A DNA stretch of 64,000 nt from the NCBI GenBank assembly GCA_020847535.1, contig JADLBU010000053.1, forward strand, positions 58,955 through 122,954, in the 5' to 3' direction. The number at the start of each line of letters is the position of its first letter. Positions within the stretch are counted from its first letter, which is position 1. Positions 1 through 8,111 of the stretch are shown in pieces. The translations under genes and the position numbers were made by a program. The notes under the pieces were generated by a model, which worked only from the letters and a program-made list of their open reading frames with translations, had not been told where the DNA came from and ran no database searches. The stretch is from Phycisphaerales bacterium (lineage in GTDB: Bacteria > Planctomycetota > Phycisphaerae > Phycisphaerales > UBA1924).

Positions 1-121
1 GTACCGTGATCCGGGGCTGGTCGTTTGGGGGGGCCAGCTTGGAAAGGTGCCGAGTCAACTGCCCATAGAACAGGGCAGCACCCTCGGGGCTGACGGCGAT
101 GATCCCGATGTGCTTGGCCAC
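1..121 (-). CDS. Aspartate/glutamate racemase family protein, 5' fragment
   Basis: Only the first 40 codons are present; the gene runs off the left edge of the window. Read on the minus strand from a GTG at 121 the product begins VAKHIGIIAVSPEGAALFYG and continues to a PRITV stretch. This is the N-terminal pattern of Asp/Glu racemase family proteins, where the first strand leads into a Ser/Pro/Glu-rich loop. A GGAG lies about nine bases upstream of the GTG, which supports this start. The catalytic cysteines lie outside the window, so activity and substrate cannot be judged. It diverges from the HscB-like gene at 253, and the roughly 130 bases between them would hold both promoters. The family call rests on about 40 residues and is therefore only fairly sure. 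Confidence 0.7.
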   Translation of the reverse strand, partial: MAKHIGIIAVSPEGAALFYGQLTRHLSKLAPPNDQPRITV

Positions 122-252
122 GCGCAAAGCTCCGGTCCCTCGGCGTGCCGCAGCCTGCGGATCGCGAGGTGTGCTGAGAGTATCACACCCGCACTGATCG
201 GTGCGCCGGGTGGTTCACGGGGGCAGGAGGCGGACAGGCGATACCCTTGGCC

Positions 253-753
253 ATGGCTGATCCGTTCCGGGCGCTGGGCTTGCCGGCGACTATGAAACTC
301 AGCGATGACCAGATCGAGGGCGCAGCGCTGCTGCTCTCGGCCCGTCTGCACCCCGATGCAGGTGCGGACGATGTTCAGGCCCAGGGACGGCTCGCCGAGA
401 TCAACGATGCCCGCGCCACTCTCTCCAATCCTGAAACCCGCGCTTCGGCGCTCCTGGCACTCCTCGGCGGTCCAGCCGCCTCCGCCGATCGCACGCTTCC
501 TGCCGGCTTTCTCCCGGAGATGATGGAGATCCGGGAGAAAATCGAAGAGGCCCAGCAATCGAAGGATCAATCCGTGCTCGCGGGCTGGGTTGATTGGGCG
601 ATGCAGCGCCGAGCCCGGCACGCCGAGGAAGTGACGCGGCTGCTCGACGATGGCCACGATCCCCAGCGCCTGCGGCAGGTTCGACACGAGCTCAACGCGT
701 GGCGATACATCGAGCGGTTGATCGAGCAGATCGGCCAGGCACGAACCCTTTGA
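253..753 (+). CDS. HscB-like J-domain co-chaperone
   Basis: The product of about 166 residues resembles HscB, the co-chaperone that hands the Fe-S scaffold IscU to HscA. The N-terminal half carries the J-domain HPD motif in RLHPDAGADD, followed by the INDARATLSNPETRASALL stretch seen in HscB proteins. The C-terminal half is a helical bundle rich in Glu and Arg, as expected for the scaffold-binding domain. An ATG at 253 is used here. A TTG at 247 is in the same frame and slightly nearer to an AGGAGG at 225-230, so the true start may be two codons earlier. No isc genes lie beside it; the thioredoxin-like gene follows after 15 bases and is probably co-transcribed. The family call is good, the exact partner is unknown. 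Confidence 0.75.
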   Translation: MADPFRALGLPATMKLSDDQIEGAALLLSARLHPDAGADDVQAQGRLAEINDARATLSNPETRASALLALLGGPAASADRTLPAGFLPEMMEIREKIEEAQQSKDQSVLAGWVDWAMQRRARHAEEVTRLLDDGHDPQRLRQVRHELNAWRYIERLIEQIGQARTL

Positions 754-768
754 GAGGCGAATCAACAC

Positions 769-1215
769 ATGAAGCGCAACCTTCCGATCCTGGCCATCCT
801 TCTGGCGTTCGCCGGCTTCCTCTGGCTGCGCGGAGGCGGCGCGGGAGGTGGCGGCCACGCCGAGAAGCCGCCGTTGTTCGCCCAGAACCTGACGTTCGCC
901 CAGGCCCGGCAGCAGGCCACCGGCACGTCTCGGGTCATCATGGTGCTCGCGACCGCCGACTGGTGCCCACCCTGCCAGGAACTCAAGCGTGGCGCACTCC
1001 GAGATGCCCGCATCGAGGCCTGGGTCCGAGACAACGCACTGCCGGTGTACATCGACACGGATGACAACCCGACCGTCGAGGGCCTGATGGTCATGGCGAT
1101 CCCGACCATCGTGATGCTCAAGGATGGCGCTGAGCTCGGGCGGCTGACCAGCTCGGTCTCCGCCGAGGAATTGCTCTCCTGGCTCCAGAGCACCGCCCCC
1201 AAGGCTGGCGGCTGA
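769..1215 (+). CDS. Membrane-anchored thioredoxin-like protein
   Basis: A 148-residue protein with one N-terminal hydrophobic segment (about residues 5-20) followed by a Gly-rich linker and a thioredoxin fold. The redox motif is in TADWCPPCQELK, a WCPPC active site. The downstream AIPTIVMLKDG is the conserved cis-proline region of thioredoxins. The anchor suggests that the domain faces the periplasm or paryphoplasm, where it could reduce disulfides or assist cytochrome maturation. It sits 15 bases behind the HscB-like gene on the same strand and ends 24 bases before the convergent UbiA-family gene. Substrate is unknown. Confidence 0.8.
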   Translation: MKRNLPILAILLAFAGFLWLRGGGAGGGGHAEKPPLFAQNLTFAQARQQATGTSRVIMVLATADWCPPCQELKRGALRDARIEAWVRDNALPVYIDTDDNPTVEGLMVMAIPTIVMLKDGAELGRLTSSVSAEELLSWLQSTAPKAGG

Positions 1216-1239
1216 CGTCGGGGATCGAGCCGATCGACT

Positions 1240-2226
1240 TCAAACCCGCCGATACCCCACCGGCTGCTCCGCCAGGCTGTACACCTCGCGCAGCAGCGTC
1301 ATGCCCACGTACCCCAAGATCGCCACCGCCCCCAGTATCCAGGCCTCGTTGAACTGGCTCACCCCCAGCATCCAGCCGCAGGCGTACAGGCTCATCCACA
1401 AGGAGCCGTAGCGGGCCACTTTTTCCGACGCCCGCACCCCATCCCGCGCTGCTTGGGCTTTCCGCAGGCACAAGAGGGCGCACACCACCGCCAGGAGCGC
1501 CGGCGGGATCGCCGCCGTCGGGCTCACCCAGCTGGGCCAGAACATCGATCCCTCCGTCGATCGCGCCGCCGCGAACCACAGGATGAACGCCGACCAGAAG
1601 ATGATTCCGATCCCTGCCACCACCCACGCGCGCGTCGTGATGAGCGGAGTCTTGCCCGCGAGCTTGTGCGTGATCGCCGCGATCACCGCGCTGTGGATGA
1701 AGATCAGCCACACCGGCCACAGGAACGCCAGCCGCACGTTGGGCATCACCATCGCCCCGGCGTAGATCAGCCCGTAGGCGACAAACCCCAGCGCCGGCAC
1801 GAACCGCGCTGCACCCGTGAAGATGAGGATCCCCGCCGCGAGCAGGACAGTGATGAGGATGCCCGAAGTTCCGAAGGGGACCGCCCCCAGGATCGCCATC
1901 AGCAGCGTCGAGGCCGTGATCCCCACCGCCGTCTCCGCGCGGATCTGCCCCGCCGGGATCGGTCGGTCCGGACGCAGCCACCGGTCCCGGTGCTGGTCCG
2001 CCAAGTCATTCAGGCACGCCCCGAACGCAAACAACCCCAGGCTGCTCGCCGCCGATGCGATCAGCAGCAGCGCCAACGGCCGTTCACCCAACGCAGCGCT
2101 CGCCGGCTCCTGCGGGAACGCACGCGTCCACAGGATCACCAGCCACACGTTACCGACGACCGCAAACGCGGTGGTCACACGTGTCAGCCGGAGGATGGGC
2201 GCGACGCGCTCAAGGATCAATCGCAT
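1240..2226 (-). CDS. UbiA-family prenyltransferase-like membrane protein
   Basis: A 328-residue polytopic membrane protein with about eight hydrophobic segments. The first Asp-rich signature of the UbiA superfamily is clear: NDLADQHRDRWLRPDRPIPA, the NDxxDxxxD element that binds the diphosphate-Mg complex plus the RPIPAG stretch. The second Asp-rich motif expected in the C-terminal half is not evident; at the matching place the sequence reads AAITHKLAGKTP without the Asp residues. This may be a variant subfamily with a different donor or a changed activity. It lies alone on the minus strand between a convergent thioredoxin gene and a small membrane gene 37 bases upstream. Confidence 0.75.
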   Translation of the reverse strand: MRLILERVAPILRLTRVTTAFAVVGNVWLVILWTRAFPQEPASAALGERPLALLLIASAASSLGLFAFGACLNDLADQHRDRWLRPDRPIPAGQIRAETAVGITASTLLMAILGAVPFGTSGILITVLLAAGILIFTGAARFVPALGFVAYGLIYAGAMVMPNVRLAFLWPVWLIFIHSAVIAAITHKLAGKTPLITTRAWVVAGIGIIFWSAFILWFAAARSTEGSMFWPSWVSPTAAIPPALLAVVCALLCLRKAQAARDGVRASEKVARYGSLWMSLYACGWMLGVSQFNEAWILGAVAILGYVGMTLLREVYSLAEQPVGYRRV

Positions 2227-2263
2227 CGCGTGATGGTACGGAAACCGAGCCCGGCAGGCCGAT

Positions 2264-2632
2264 TCAGGCCGCGTGCAGGAAGTACAGGCTCAATTGAACG
2301 ATCGCCGCCATCACCGGAAGGGCGTTGACCCCGACCGCCCAGGCGCCCAATCGCCACCCAACTTTCGTGCATCGGCGACCCACCGCTTCGCAGGCGAGCA
2401 CCACGACGATGACGCAGGTGAACTTGAGGAGGAGGGCACCGGCGATCCCGCCGATGGCGATGAATCGTGCGGCGATCGGGTTGAACTCAAAGCCGCCCAG
2501 GTGCAGGCAGATCCACGTGAACATGATATCCAGCGAGGCGACCAGGATGAGCCAGGGGTAGAGCTGGGGGTAGAGCACCGGCCGGCTCAATGCACCTCCA
2601 GCATTCTCCGCATCGCTGTCCCGTGAACGCAT
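2264..2632 (-). CDS. Small DUF5658-like membrane protein
   Basis: A protein of 122 residues from the ATG at 2632, chosen because GGAGGT lies five bases upstream of it; a longer reading from 2701 lacks such a site. It has three predicted membrane segments. The pattern of a first helix with an Asp (LILVASLDIMFTWICLHLGG) followed by FEFNPIAARF resembles the DUF5658 family, whose function is unknown. It is followed by the UbiA-family gene 37 bases downstream on the same strand, so the two may form an operon. No catalytic motif is visible. Confidence 0.65.
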   Translation of the reverse strand: MRSRDSDAENAGGALSRPVLYPQLYPWLILVASLDIMFTWICLHLGGFEFNPIAARFIAIGGIAGALLLKFTCVIVVVLACEAVGRRCTKVGWRLGAWAVGVNALPVMAAIVQLSLYFLHAA

Positions 2633-2795
2633 GAAACACCTCCGTGTGTCTTCCTTCCTCTGGGTGCAGGTGCCGTCAGCGCTCTCGATGGCTCTTGCCA
2701 CGGGCGCTTTGTTCGGGCGAATCGGTTCGCCACGCGCCCCGGCCTAGGGCGCAACCCCTCACGATCCCCCCGCACGAGCAAGCCTGCTCAAAGAG

Positions 2796-4526
2796 TCAGG
2801 TCGCAAGCCGCTCCCTGACCAACCGTTCAAACAGGCTTCCGGGCGAGTTTCTTCCCATCCATGCGTGAAACTGCGCTTCGGCCTGCCGGGCGAACATCGA
2901 CACTCCATCGATCGTTCGCCAACCCGCCGCCCCCGCACGCTCAAGCAGCGGGGTCCGGATCGGGTTGTACACAGTGTCCAATACGGCTGTGCCGGGGAGG
3001 GAGTTGCGGAATGCGGCATCTCCCAGCACAGATGCGCCCGGATGGGGCCCGCCCTTCATCCCGACGGGGGTGCAATTCACCCAGGCTTCATGGTGGGCCA
3101 TGTCCGCATCGGCCAGTTCGGCCGCTTTGCAGGCGGCTCCCGTGTTGTTTGTAACCGCTTGTGCAAGTTCCGATGCCCGCGAGGTCGAGCGGTTATAGAT
3201 GGTTACAGAGGCACCAGCCATCCCCAGCGCCATCGCGATCGCACGTGCCACCCCGCCAGCGCCCAGGATCCCGATGCGCTTACCCGCCACTTCTCCGATC
3301 CCTTCCCGCAGGCACGCGATCGCCGCCGGTCCGTCGGTATTGAGAACACGGATGCCGGTCGCCGCGCCCGCCGCATCCCGATCGATCACCAGCGTATTGG
3401 CAGCGCTGCAGCTCTTGGAGAGGTCATCCATCTCCCAACCTTGCTCGCTCGCCAGGCGCACCAGATTCTCCTTGTGCGGTATCGTCACGCTCGCGCCGCA
3501 CAGATCGAACCTGGGATGATCGATCAGCGCCAGCATGGTCGCCTTGAAGCTCGCATACCCCGCGCTCTCGACCCCATCTCGTGGCACAGGCATCCTGCCT
3601 GTGTCTACCTGTCCTTCTTCCTTCTCCTGGCCCTGCACACCCTCCGCCCTGTCGGGCACTGGCAGCGGCACGTACACCGCATTGATCCCCAGCGCCTCGA
3701 ACGCCGCGTTGTGAACCAGCGGCGACAGCGAGTGACCCACCGGCCAACCGACGATCCCGTACACCTTCGTCTCCGCGTTGATCGACCGGAACCGGTAGAG
3801 ATCCAGCAACTCCGAGACCGTCGGCTGCCCCGGCGCGGTCGTCGATGTCGGCCGCAGGCTCGCGAATGTCAGGAACCCGCCGAACTTCGGCGCCAGGATG
3901 CGGGAGATCAGGCCAAACTCGCCCATTGCCAGGGCGATCATCGGCCGGTCACGCTCGGCGAGCAGGTCGAAAAGCTCCAGGTTGTCGCGGAGAGAGCGTG
4001 CCCGGTACGCGAACTTCATCACGCTGCCGGCCTCCTCCCCACGCATCTTCAGCACGCGCCGGGAGAGATCCGCGGGCCTGCTCGCAAAATCGTGGTTCGA
4101 CAGGATCAAGGAAGGCGCGTGCTCCCGAGGGGATCCGCGCTGCCGTCCGATCGCATCGATCGCCAGGTTCATCTTCTGCTTGATGTTTTCCGAGCTCGTG
4201 TACCGATCCAGCTCAAAGTCCAGGTATCGCGGCGGGTGCTCATCCTTCCCGCTCGCCGTCCCCAGCCGCTCATACAGGGACACCCGTGCATCCTCTTCCC
4301 CATCGTACTGACCGCCCTCGGACTTGTGCCTGCACGTCACGATGCACGGCAAGGGAGACTCGGCGATCATGCGCAGGATGCCAGGCGCTTCATCGAGGTC
4401 ACCGGAGAAGAACTCATCGATGCGGAACTCCACCAGGTCCGCCCCGGCATCCCGCGCTGCCACCGCATCCGCGAGCGCGGTGTGGATGTCGTGGACCATA
4501 ATGGGAACGCACACAAGACTCGCCAT
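2796..4526 (-). CDS. aroDE: Bifunctional 3-dehydroquinate dehydratase / shikimate dehydrogenase (AroD-AroE fusion)
   Basis: A 576-residue fusion of two shikimate-pathway enzymes. Residues 1 to about 245 are a type I 3-dehydroquinate dehydratase: the Schiff-base lysine is in VMKFAYRA (Lys171) and the catalytic histidine in LSNHDF (His145). Residues from about 252 are shikimate dehydrogenase, with GWPVGHSLSPLVHN for substrate binding, VTIPHKEN with the catalytic lysine (Lys352), NTDG, and the NADP loop ILGAGGVARAIAMAL. The fusion should convert dehydroquinate to shikimate and is common in chlamydiae, plants and planctomycetes. Between the first AroE strand and the YASFKATM helix there is an extra hydrophilic segment of roughly 30 residues (about 292-323, including TGRMPVPR) that other AroE proteins lack; it contains the palindrome listed separately. 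Confidence 0.93.
   Translation of the reverse strand: MASLVCVPIMVHDIHTALADAVAARDAGADLVEFRIDEFFSGDLDEAPGILRMIAESPLPCIVTCRHKSEGGQYDGEEDARVSLYERLGTASGKDEHPPRYLDFELDRYTSSENIKQKMNLAIDAIGRQRGSPREHAPSLILSNHDFASRPADLSRRVLKMRGEEAGSVMKFAYRARSLRDNLELFDLLAERDRPMIALAMGEFGLISRILAPKFGGFLTFASLRPTSTTAPGQPTVSELLDLYRFRSINAETKVYGIVGWPVGHSLSPLVHNAAFEALGINAVYVPLPVPDRAEGVQGQEKEEGQVDTGRMPVPRDGVESAGYASFKATMLALIDHPRFDLCGASVTIPHKENLVRLASEQGWEMDDLSKSCSAANTLVIDRDAAGAATGIRVLNTDGPAAIACLREGIGEVAGKRIGILGAGGVARAIAMALGMAGASVTIYNRSTSRASELAQAVTNNTGAACKAAELADADMAHHEAWVNCTPVGMKGGPHPGASVLGDAAFRNSLPGTAVLDTVYNPIRTPLLERAGAAGWRTIDGVSMFARQAEAQFHAWMGRNSPGSLFERLVRERLAT
3585..3603. repeat. Palindromic repeat inserted in frame within aroDE
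   Basis: CACAGGCA-TCC-TGCCTGTG is a perfect 8-base inverted repeat with a 3-base centre, inside the part of aroDE that encodes the extra loop of the shikimate dehydrogenase domain. In the coding frame it reads as part of TGRMPVPR; in another frame of the same strand it reads RQDACAT. From memory, these two peptides recur in many unrelated predicted proteins of planctomycete and verrucomicrobial genomes, which would suggest a dispersed REP-like element. That recollection was not checked here, and only one copy is visible in this window. Confidence 0.6.
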
Positions 4527-4661
4527 CGTTCACCTGGAGAGCCCCGAGCGCAAGCTCGGGATATTGACCTGCCGCCACAATAGCAATCCCCGGCATCCCC
4601 CGTTATCCCGTGCCTTCACCAGGTGCAACGCCGGAGGAGCAAATCGGTATGACCTCGCACC

Positions 4662-4829
4662 ATGCTCGAAGCGATTCTCACCTTCTTCGCCGACATCATC
4701 GGTTACTGGCTCTACCAGGTCTATCTCGACTCCGAGCACGGCACCACGCGCAAGATCTTCGCCGCGATCGGAACCCTCGTCGTGATCGGCTTCATCATTG
4801 CCTTCATTTATTACATGTGGATCAAGTAG
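4662..4829 (+). CDS. Small membrane protein, 55 residues
   Basis: An ORF of 55 codons starting MLEAILTFFADIIGYWLYQV and ending in YYMWIK. It has two hydrophobic stretches (about residues 3-20 and 35-52) separated by a charged loop SEHGTTRK. The frame is closed just upstream by a TGA at 4650, so ATG 4662 is the only possible start; the ribosome site is weak, since the nearest GGAGGAG (4633-4639) is over 20 bases away. It overlaps the 3' end of the convergent flavoprotein gene by eight bases. The charged and hydrophobic pattern looks genuinely coding, but I do not recognise a family. Likely an inner-membrane small protein. Confidence 0.55.
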   Translation: MLEAILTFFADIIGYWLYQVYLDSEHGTTRKIFAAIGTLVVIGFIIAFIYYMWIK

Positions 4830-6171
4830 CCGCGGCGTGGGCAGCCGCGGAAACCCCCGCCACATGCCCGCTCGCCCACGCCCACTGGAAATTGAACCCC
4901 CCGATCCGCCCATCGACATCGCAGATCTCCCCGCACACATGCAGCCCCGGGCACACCCGGCTCTCCATGGTGTCCAGCTGCAGCTCCGACAGCGGCACAC
5001 CCCCCGCCGTCACCTCCGCGTATGTGAATCCGCGATCACCGCTGATCGGAAGCTCCAGCTCCGTCACTATCCCTGCCAATCTCCTCCTCACATCCCTCGA
5101 CATCGCGGCGAACGAGGCCGATCCATCAACCCCCGCCTGCTCGCACAGCGCCCGCGCCAGCCGCTCGGGCAGCTTCTCCGACAGGAATCGCACGATCGAT
5201 GGCGCTTTCCCCGACCTCCCCAGCTCCGCGAACCGGCCATCGATCGTCTCGATCGTCTCCCCAGGCACGAACCCGAACACGAGTTTCGCCCCCGCCTTGT
5301 CACCCTTCGCCGCGGTGTAGTACCGGCTGATGTCCAGCACGCTCGGCCCCGACAGCCCGAAATGCGTCAGCAGCGTCGAGTTCGTGAACGACACCAGCTT
5401 CTTCCCGCTCCCGGTCCGCAGCTCCAGGGTCGCCGGCAGCGTCAGCCCGCTCAGCTCGCACAGGAAGTGCCCATTAGGCAGCGTCAGCGGCACCAGCGCT
5501 GGGAACACGCGATCCGTGATCGAGTGCCCCAGCCCTCTCGCGATCGAGAACCCATGCCCATCCGAACCCGTCTTGGGCAGCGCCATCCCTCCGCTCGCCA
5601 GGATCACCCGCCGAGCCCGGATCGCCAGCGAAGGCGATCCGGCATCCCGCGCCGTAAGCCCGTACGGCTCGGCGATCTCACGCTCGATGACAAACCCATC
5701 CTCATCGCGCGAGATGCGCTTCACACGCCACGGAAACCGCACCTCCACACCCACGCGCCGAGCCTCCCCAAGCAGCGCATTCAATACCGTGTGCGCATCA
5801 TCCGTCACGGGAAACAGCTTCCCCGTCTCCTCGCGCTTGAGCTCAACGCCAAGCTCCACGAAGAACTCGACCGTCCGCGAAACACCAAACCGCCCCATCA
5901 CCTTCCGGATCGCATTGCGTGACGACCCCGCGTACGCCGACTCATCAACCTGGTAATGCGTGACATTGCATCGCCCCCCACCCGCAACCAATATCTTGGC
6001 CCCGATCTTCCGCGCCCCATCCAGCGCGACAATCTTCAACGGCCCTGTCTTCTCCGCCCCCAGTGCCCGATCCCCAGTGCCCAGTGCCTCCTGTCTCCCC
6101 GCCCATATCCCTGCCATCAACCCCGCCGCTCCGGCCCCGATGATCCCGATGTCAACCCGCTCAGTGCTCAC
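4822..6171 (-). CDS. BaiN/YhiN (HI0933)-family FAD-dependent oxidoreductase
   Basis: A 449-residue flavoprotein. The N-terminal dinucleotide-binding loop is IGIIGAGAAGLMAG, and the family hallmark KIGAKILVAGGGRCNVTH follows, where FAD contacts are made. The second GG doublet appears in ILASGGMALPKTGSDGHG, and the C-terminal FAD-binding part ends in GGFNFQWAWASG. This is the HI0933/YhiN family; some members reduce C=C bonds in bile acids (BaiN), but the role in free-living bacteria is unclear. A short insertion (about residues 28-40) interrupts the usual spacing between the first glycine motif and the second strand. The start is a GTG at 6171 that overlaps the stop of the upstream lipoprotein gene by four bases (GTGA), so the two genes are translationally coupled. 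Confidence 0.88.
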   Translation of the reverse strand: MSTERVDIGIIGAGAAGLMAGIWAGRQEALGTGDRALGAEKTGPLKIVALDGARKIGAKILVAGGGRCNVTHYQVDESAYAGSSRNAIRKVMGRFGVSRTVEFFVELGVELKREETGKLFPVTDDAHTVLNALLGEARRVGVEVRFPWRVKRISRDEDGFVIEREIAEPYGLTARDAGSPSLAIRARRVILASGGMALPKTGSDGHGFSIARGLGHSITDRVFPALVPLTLPNGHFLCELSGLTLPATLELRTGSGKKLVSFTNSTLLTHFGLSGPSVLDISRYYTAAKGDKAGAKLVFGFVPGETIETIDGRFAELGRSGKAPSIVRFLSEKLPERLARALCEQAGVDGSASFAAMSRDVRRRLAGIVTELELPISGDRGFTYAEVTAGGVPLSELQLDTMESRVCPGLHVCGEICDVDGRIGGFNFQWAWASGHVAGVSAAAHAAAT

Positions 6172-7751
6172 GGCTTCACGATCTCACCCAGGTCCAGGAC
6201 CGCCCCGTTCCCCTGGTAATAGTCGACATTCAGCGTCCCCTCCCGGATCGATGTCAGCACGATGCACGACCGACCGCACATGGTCGCGAACTCATGGTCC
6301 CCATCGCTGGGGCCCGCGAAGTCATCGTTGCGATACCGCTGCGCATGGAAGTGATAGATCGCCAGCGACCGGTCCGAGGCGTTCATCATGTCCACGCTGG
6401 CGATGAACTGGTCATCGGCGTACCGCTGGCTGGACCGCGGCGCAAACAGCCGTGCCCGCCACGAGTGGTCCGCCGGTTTCTCCTCACCCGACCAGGTCTT
6501 CTCCATCGTTCCGGCTGCCCCGGAGTAATCGATGATCCCGCCGTACTCGGTCTGCTTGTCGTTGTAGTCCAGATCCTGCTGCTGGAAGAGCGACAGCATG
6601 ATCTTCTTCTCGCGCACCGCATCATCGATCACCAGGATCGAGAGCAGATCCCCGTACGACAGCTTGCCCTGCCACGTCTCCAGGTTTTGCCGCACCGGCT
6701 TGCGGTTCGCCTGGGCATCGGCCGCCCGGCGATGCGTGTGACGATCCTCCAGCCGGCGCGCGAGTTCGGCCAAGAGCGCCTGGCGGGATGCGTTCAACCA
6801 CTGCGACCGGTTCGCCGTCGCCCACCGGATCGGCTCCAGGTGTCGCAGGCACAGCCCGCGCTGCTGCTCCTCATTCAACCGCGCCACCGCCGAGGTCGCC
6901 TCCGACCACCACGCGGCGTTCTCCGCGTTGTCCGCCGACACCAGCGACACCAGCCACGGGATCTCACCACCGGAGATCGGGATCGCCTTGGCCTCCCTCG
7001 CCGCACGCTGGATCGCGTTCAACTCCGCATCCTCGGGCGGCACGTTCGTCTCGGCGAGCGCACGCAGACGGAACGATCCCGATGGATCCAAACGGCCCAT
7101 CAGGTCCCACGCCTCGCTCCGCATCCGCTGCGTGGCATCGAGCCCCGGGATGTCATCCATCGGCGGCGGGTGAATGAATGATTCGTACACCGTCCGTTCC
7201 ACCGGCCTGTCGGGGTAGAGCGCGGCGAGCGCTCCGCGCTCCGAGCGCTCCGTGTCAGGCACCAGAGGCTCCGGACGCGAATAGCTGCGGATGAGCGCGC
7301 CCGTGAAGTCGATGTACCCGCGGGCGCCGGCGACCGAGCAGAGGTACACCATCATCGTGCGGCTCGGCTCCTTGGGGATCATCAGCCGCGCCAGCTTCCG
7401 CGTGTCAGCGAGGTTCTCCTCGCTTGTGTCGCTGAACAGCTTCTCCATGATCTTCAGCCGCAGGTCCGTCGGGGTCGTCGTGTAGTCCCACACCAGATCC
7501 TTGAGCATCGCCCGGGAGTGCTTCCGCAGTTCCGGATCGTTCGCCGATTCGCCCCAGAGCTGGTCGAGGGCCATGATCCGCGACTGGCTCTTGAGGGCCG
7601 GGTTGCGGATGTCGGCGATGTTGTCCCCGGTGAGCTGCGAGCCAGGGGATGCACACCCGCCCAAGGAGAGCCCCAGGCACAAGACAAGCGCTGCCCGGAG
7701 CACCGGCAGGAGTCGGGCGAGTAAGGAATGAGGGTGGCGAACAAGGCTCAT
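6168..7751 (-). CDS. Predicted lipoprotein of unknown function
   Basis: The product of 527 residues starts at the ATG at 7751 because this start gives a clean lipoprotein signal: a hydrophobic core ending LCLGLSLGGC, with Cys32 as the lipidated residue. The upstream in-frame extension to 8228 lies antisense to the NifU-like gene and is not credible. The mature protein is mostly helical and charged, with an ADAQANRKPVR stretch in the middle, a segment LLSILVIDDAVREKK, and a more beta-rich C-terminal quarter (from about residue 420) that ends VLDLGEIVKP. I recognise no family. It is coupled by a 4-base overlap to the downstream flavoprotein gene. It is probably attached to a membrane facing the outside of the cytoplasm. 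Confidence 0.75.
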   Translation of the reverse strand: MSLVRHPHSLLARLLPVLRAALVLCLGLSLGGCASPGSQLTGDNIADIRNPALKSQSRIMALDQLWGESANDPELRKHSRAMLKDLVWDYTTTPTDLRLKIMEKLFSDTSEENLADTRKLARLMIPKEPSRTMMVYLCSVAGARGYIDFTGALIRSYSRPEPLVPDTERSERGALAALYPDRPVERTVYESFIHPPPMDDIPGLDATQRMRSEAWDLMGRLDPSGSFRLRALAETNVPPEDAELNAIQRAAREAKAIPISGGEIPWLVSLVSADNAENAAWWSEATSAVARLNEEQQRGLCLRHLEPIRWATANRSQWLNASRQALLAELARRLEDRHTHRRAADAQANRKPVRQNLETWQGKLSYGDLLSILVIDDAVREKKIMLSLFQQQDLDYNDKQTEYGGIIDYSGAAGTMEKTWSGEEKPADHSWRARLFAPRSSQRYADDQFIASVDMMNASDRSLAIYHFHAQRYRNDDFAGPSDGDHEFATMCGRSCIVLTSIREGTLNVDYYQGNGAVLDLGEIVKP

Positions 7752-7841
7752 GCCGCAGTCTAAGCGGGCCGATACGCACCCGCCCAAACACGCTCGCCCA
7801 ACATATCCGCCCGATAGCCCAGCCCCGCTACCATCACCCCG

Positions 7842-8111
7842 ATGACGACCGCCTCCCCGAATCCCACCACCTCCGGCCAAGCCCCGGTGCATGACAAGGT
7901 CGCCCGGATCATCAGCCTCATCCGCCCGGCCGTGCAGTCCGACGGTGGGGATATCGAGCTGGTCGAGATCACCGGGGATGGAATCGTCAAGATCCGACTG
8001 CACGGCGCCTGCATCGGCTGCCCGTCCAGCTCGGCGACCCTGCAGATGGGTGTCGAGCGCAACCTCAAGGCCCACATCCCCGAGATTAAATCCGTCCAAG
8101 CCGTTGCCTAG
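7842..8111 (+). CDS. NifU C-terminal domain protein (Fe-S scaffold type)
   Basis: An 89-residue protein that consists of a single NifU C-terminal-like (Nfu) domain. The diagnostic core is SDGGDIELVEI followed by KIRLHGACIGCPSS with the CxxC pair that holds a transferable [4Fe-4S] cluster, and the family end TLQMGVERNLK. Proteins of this type deliver clusters to apo-enzymes. The first 14 residues are a disordered Ser/Thr/Pro stretch. It diverges from the lipoprotein gene (gap of 90 bases). No other Fe-S assembly gene is adjacent, although an HscB-like gene lies about 7 kb away at the left of the window. Confidence 0.88.
   Translation: MTTASPNPTTSGQAPVHDKVARIISLIRPAVQSDGGDIELVEITGDGIVKIRLHGACIGCPSSSATLQMGVERNLKAHIPEIKSVQAVA

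Noticed and set aside
2865..4583. Long plus-strand frame of 572 codons
   Set aside because: It is exactly antisense to aroDE, rich in Arg, His and Pro, and has no family pattern.
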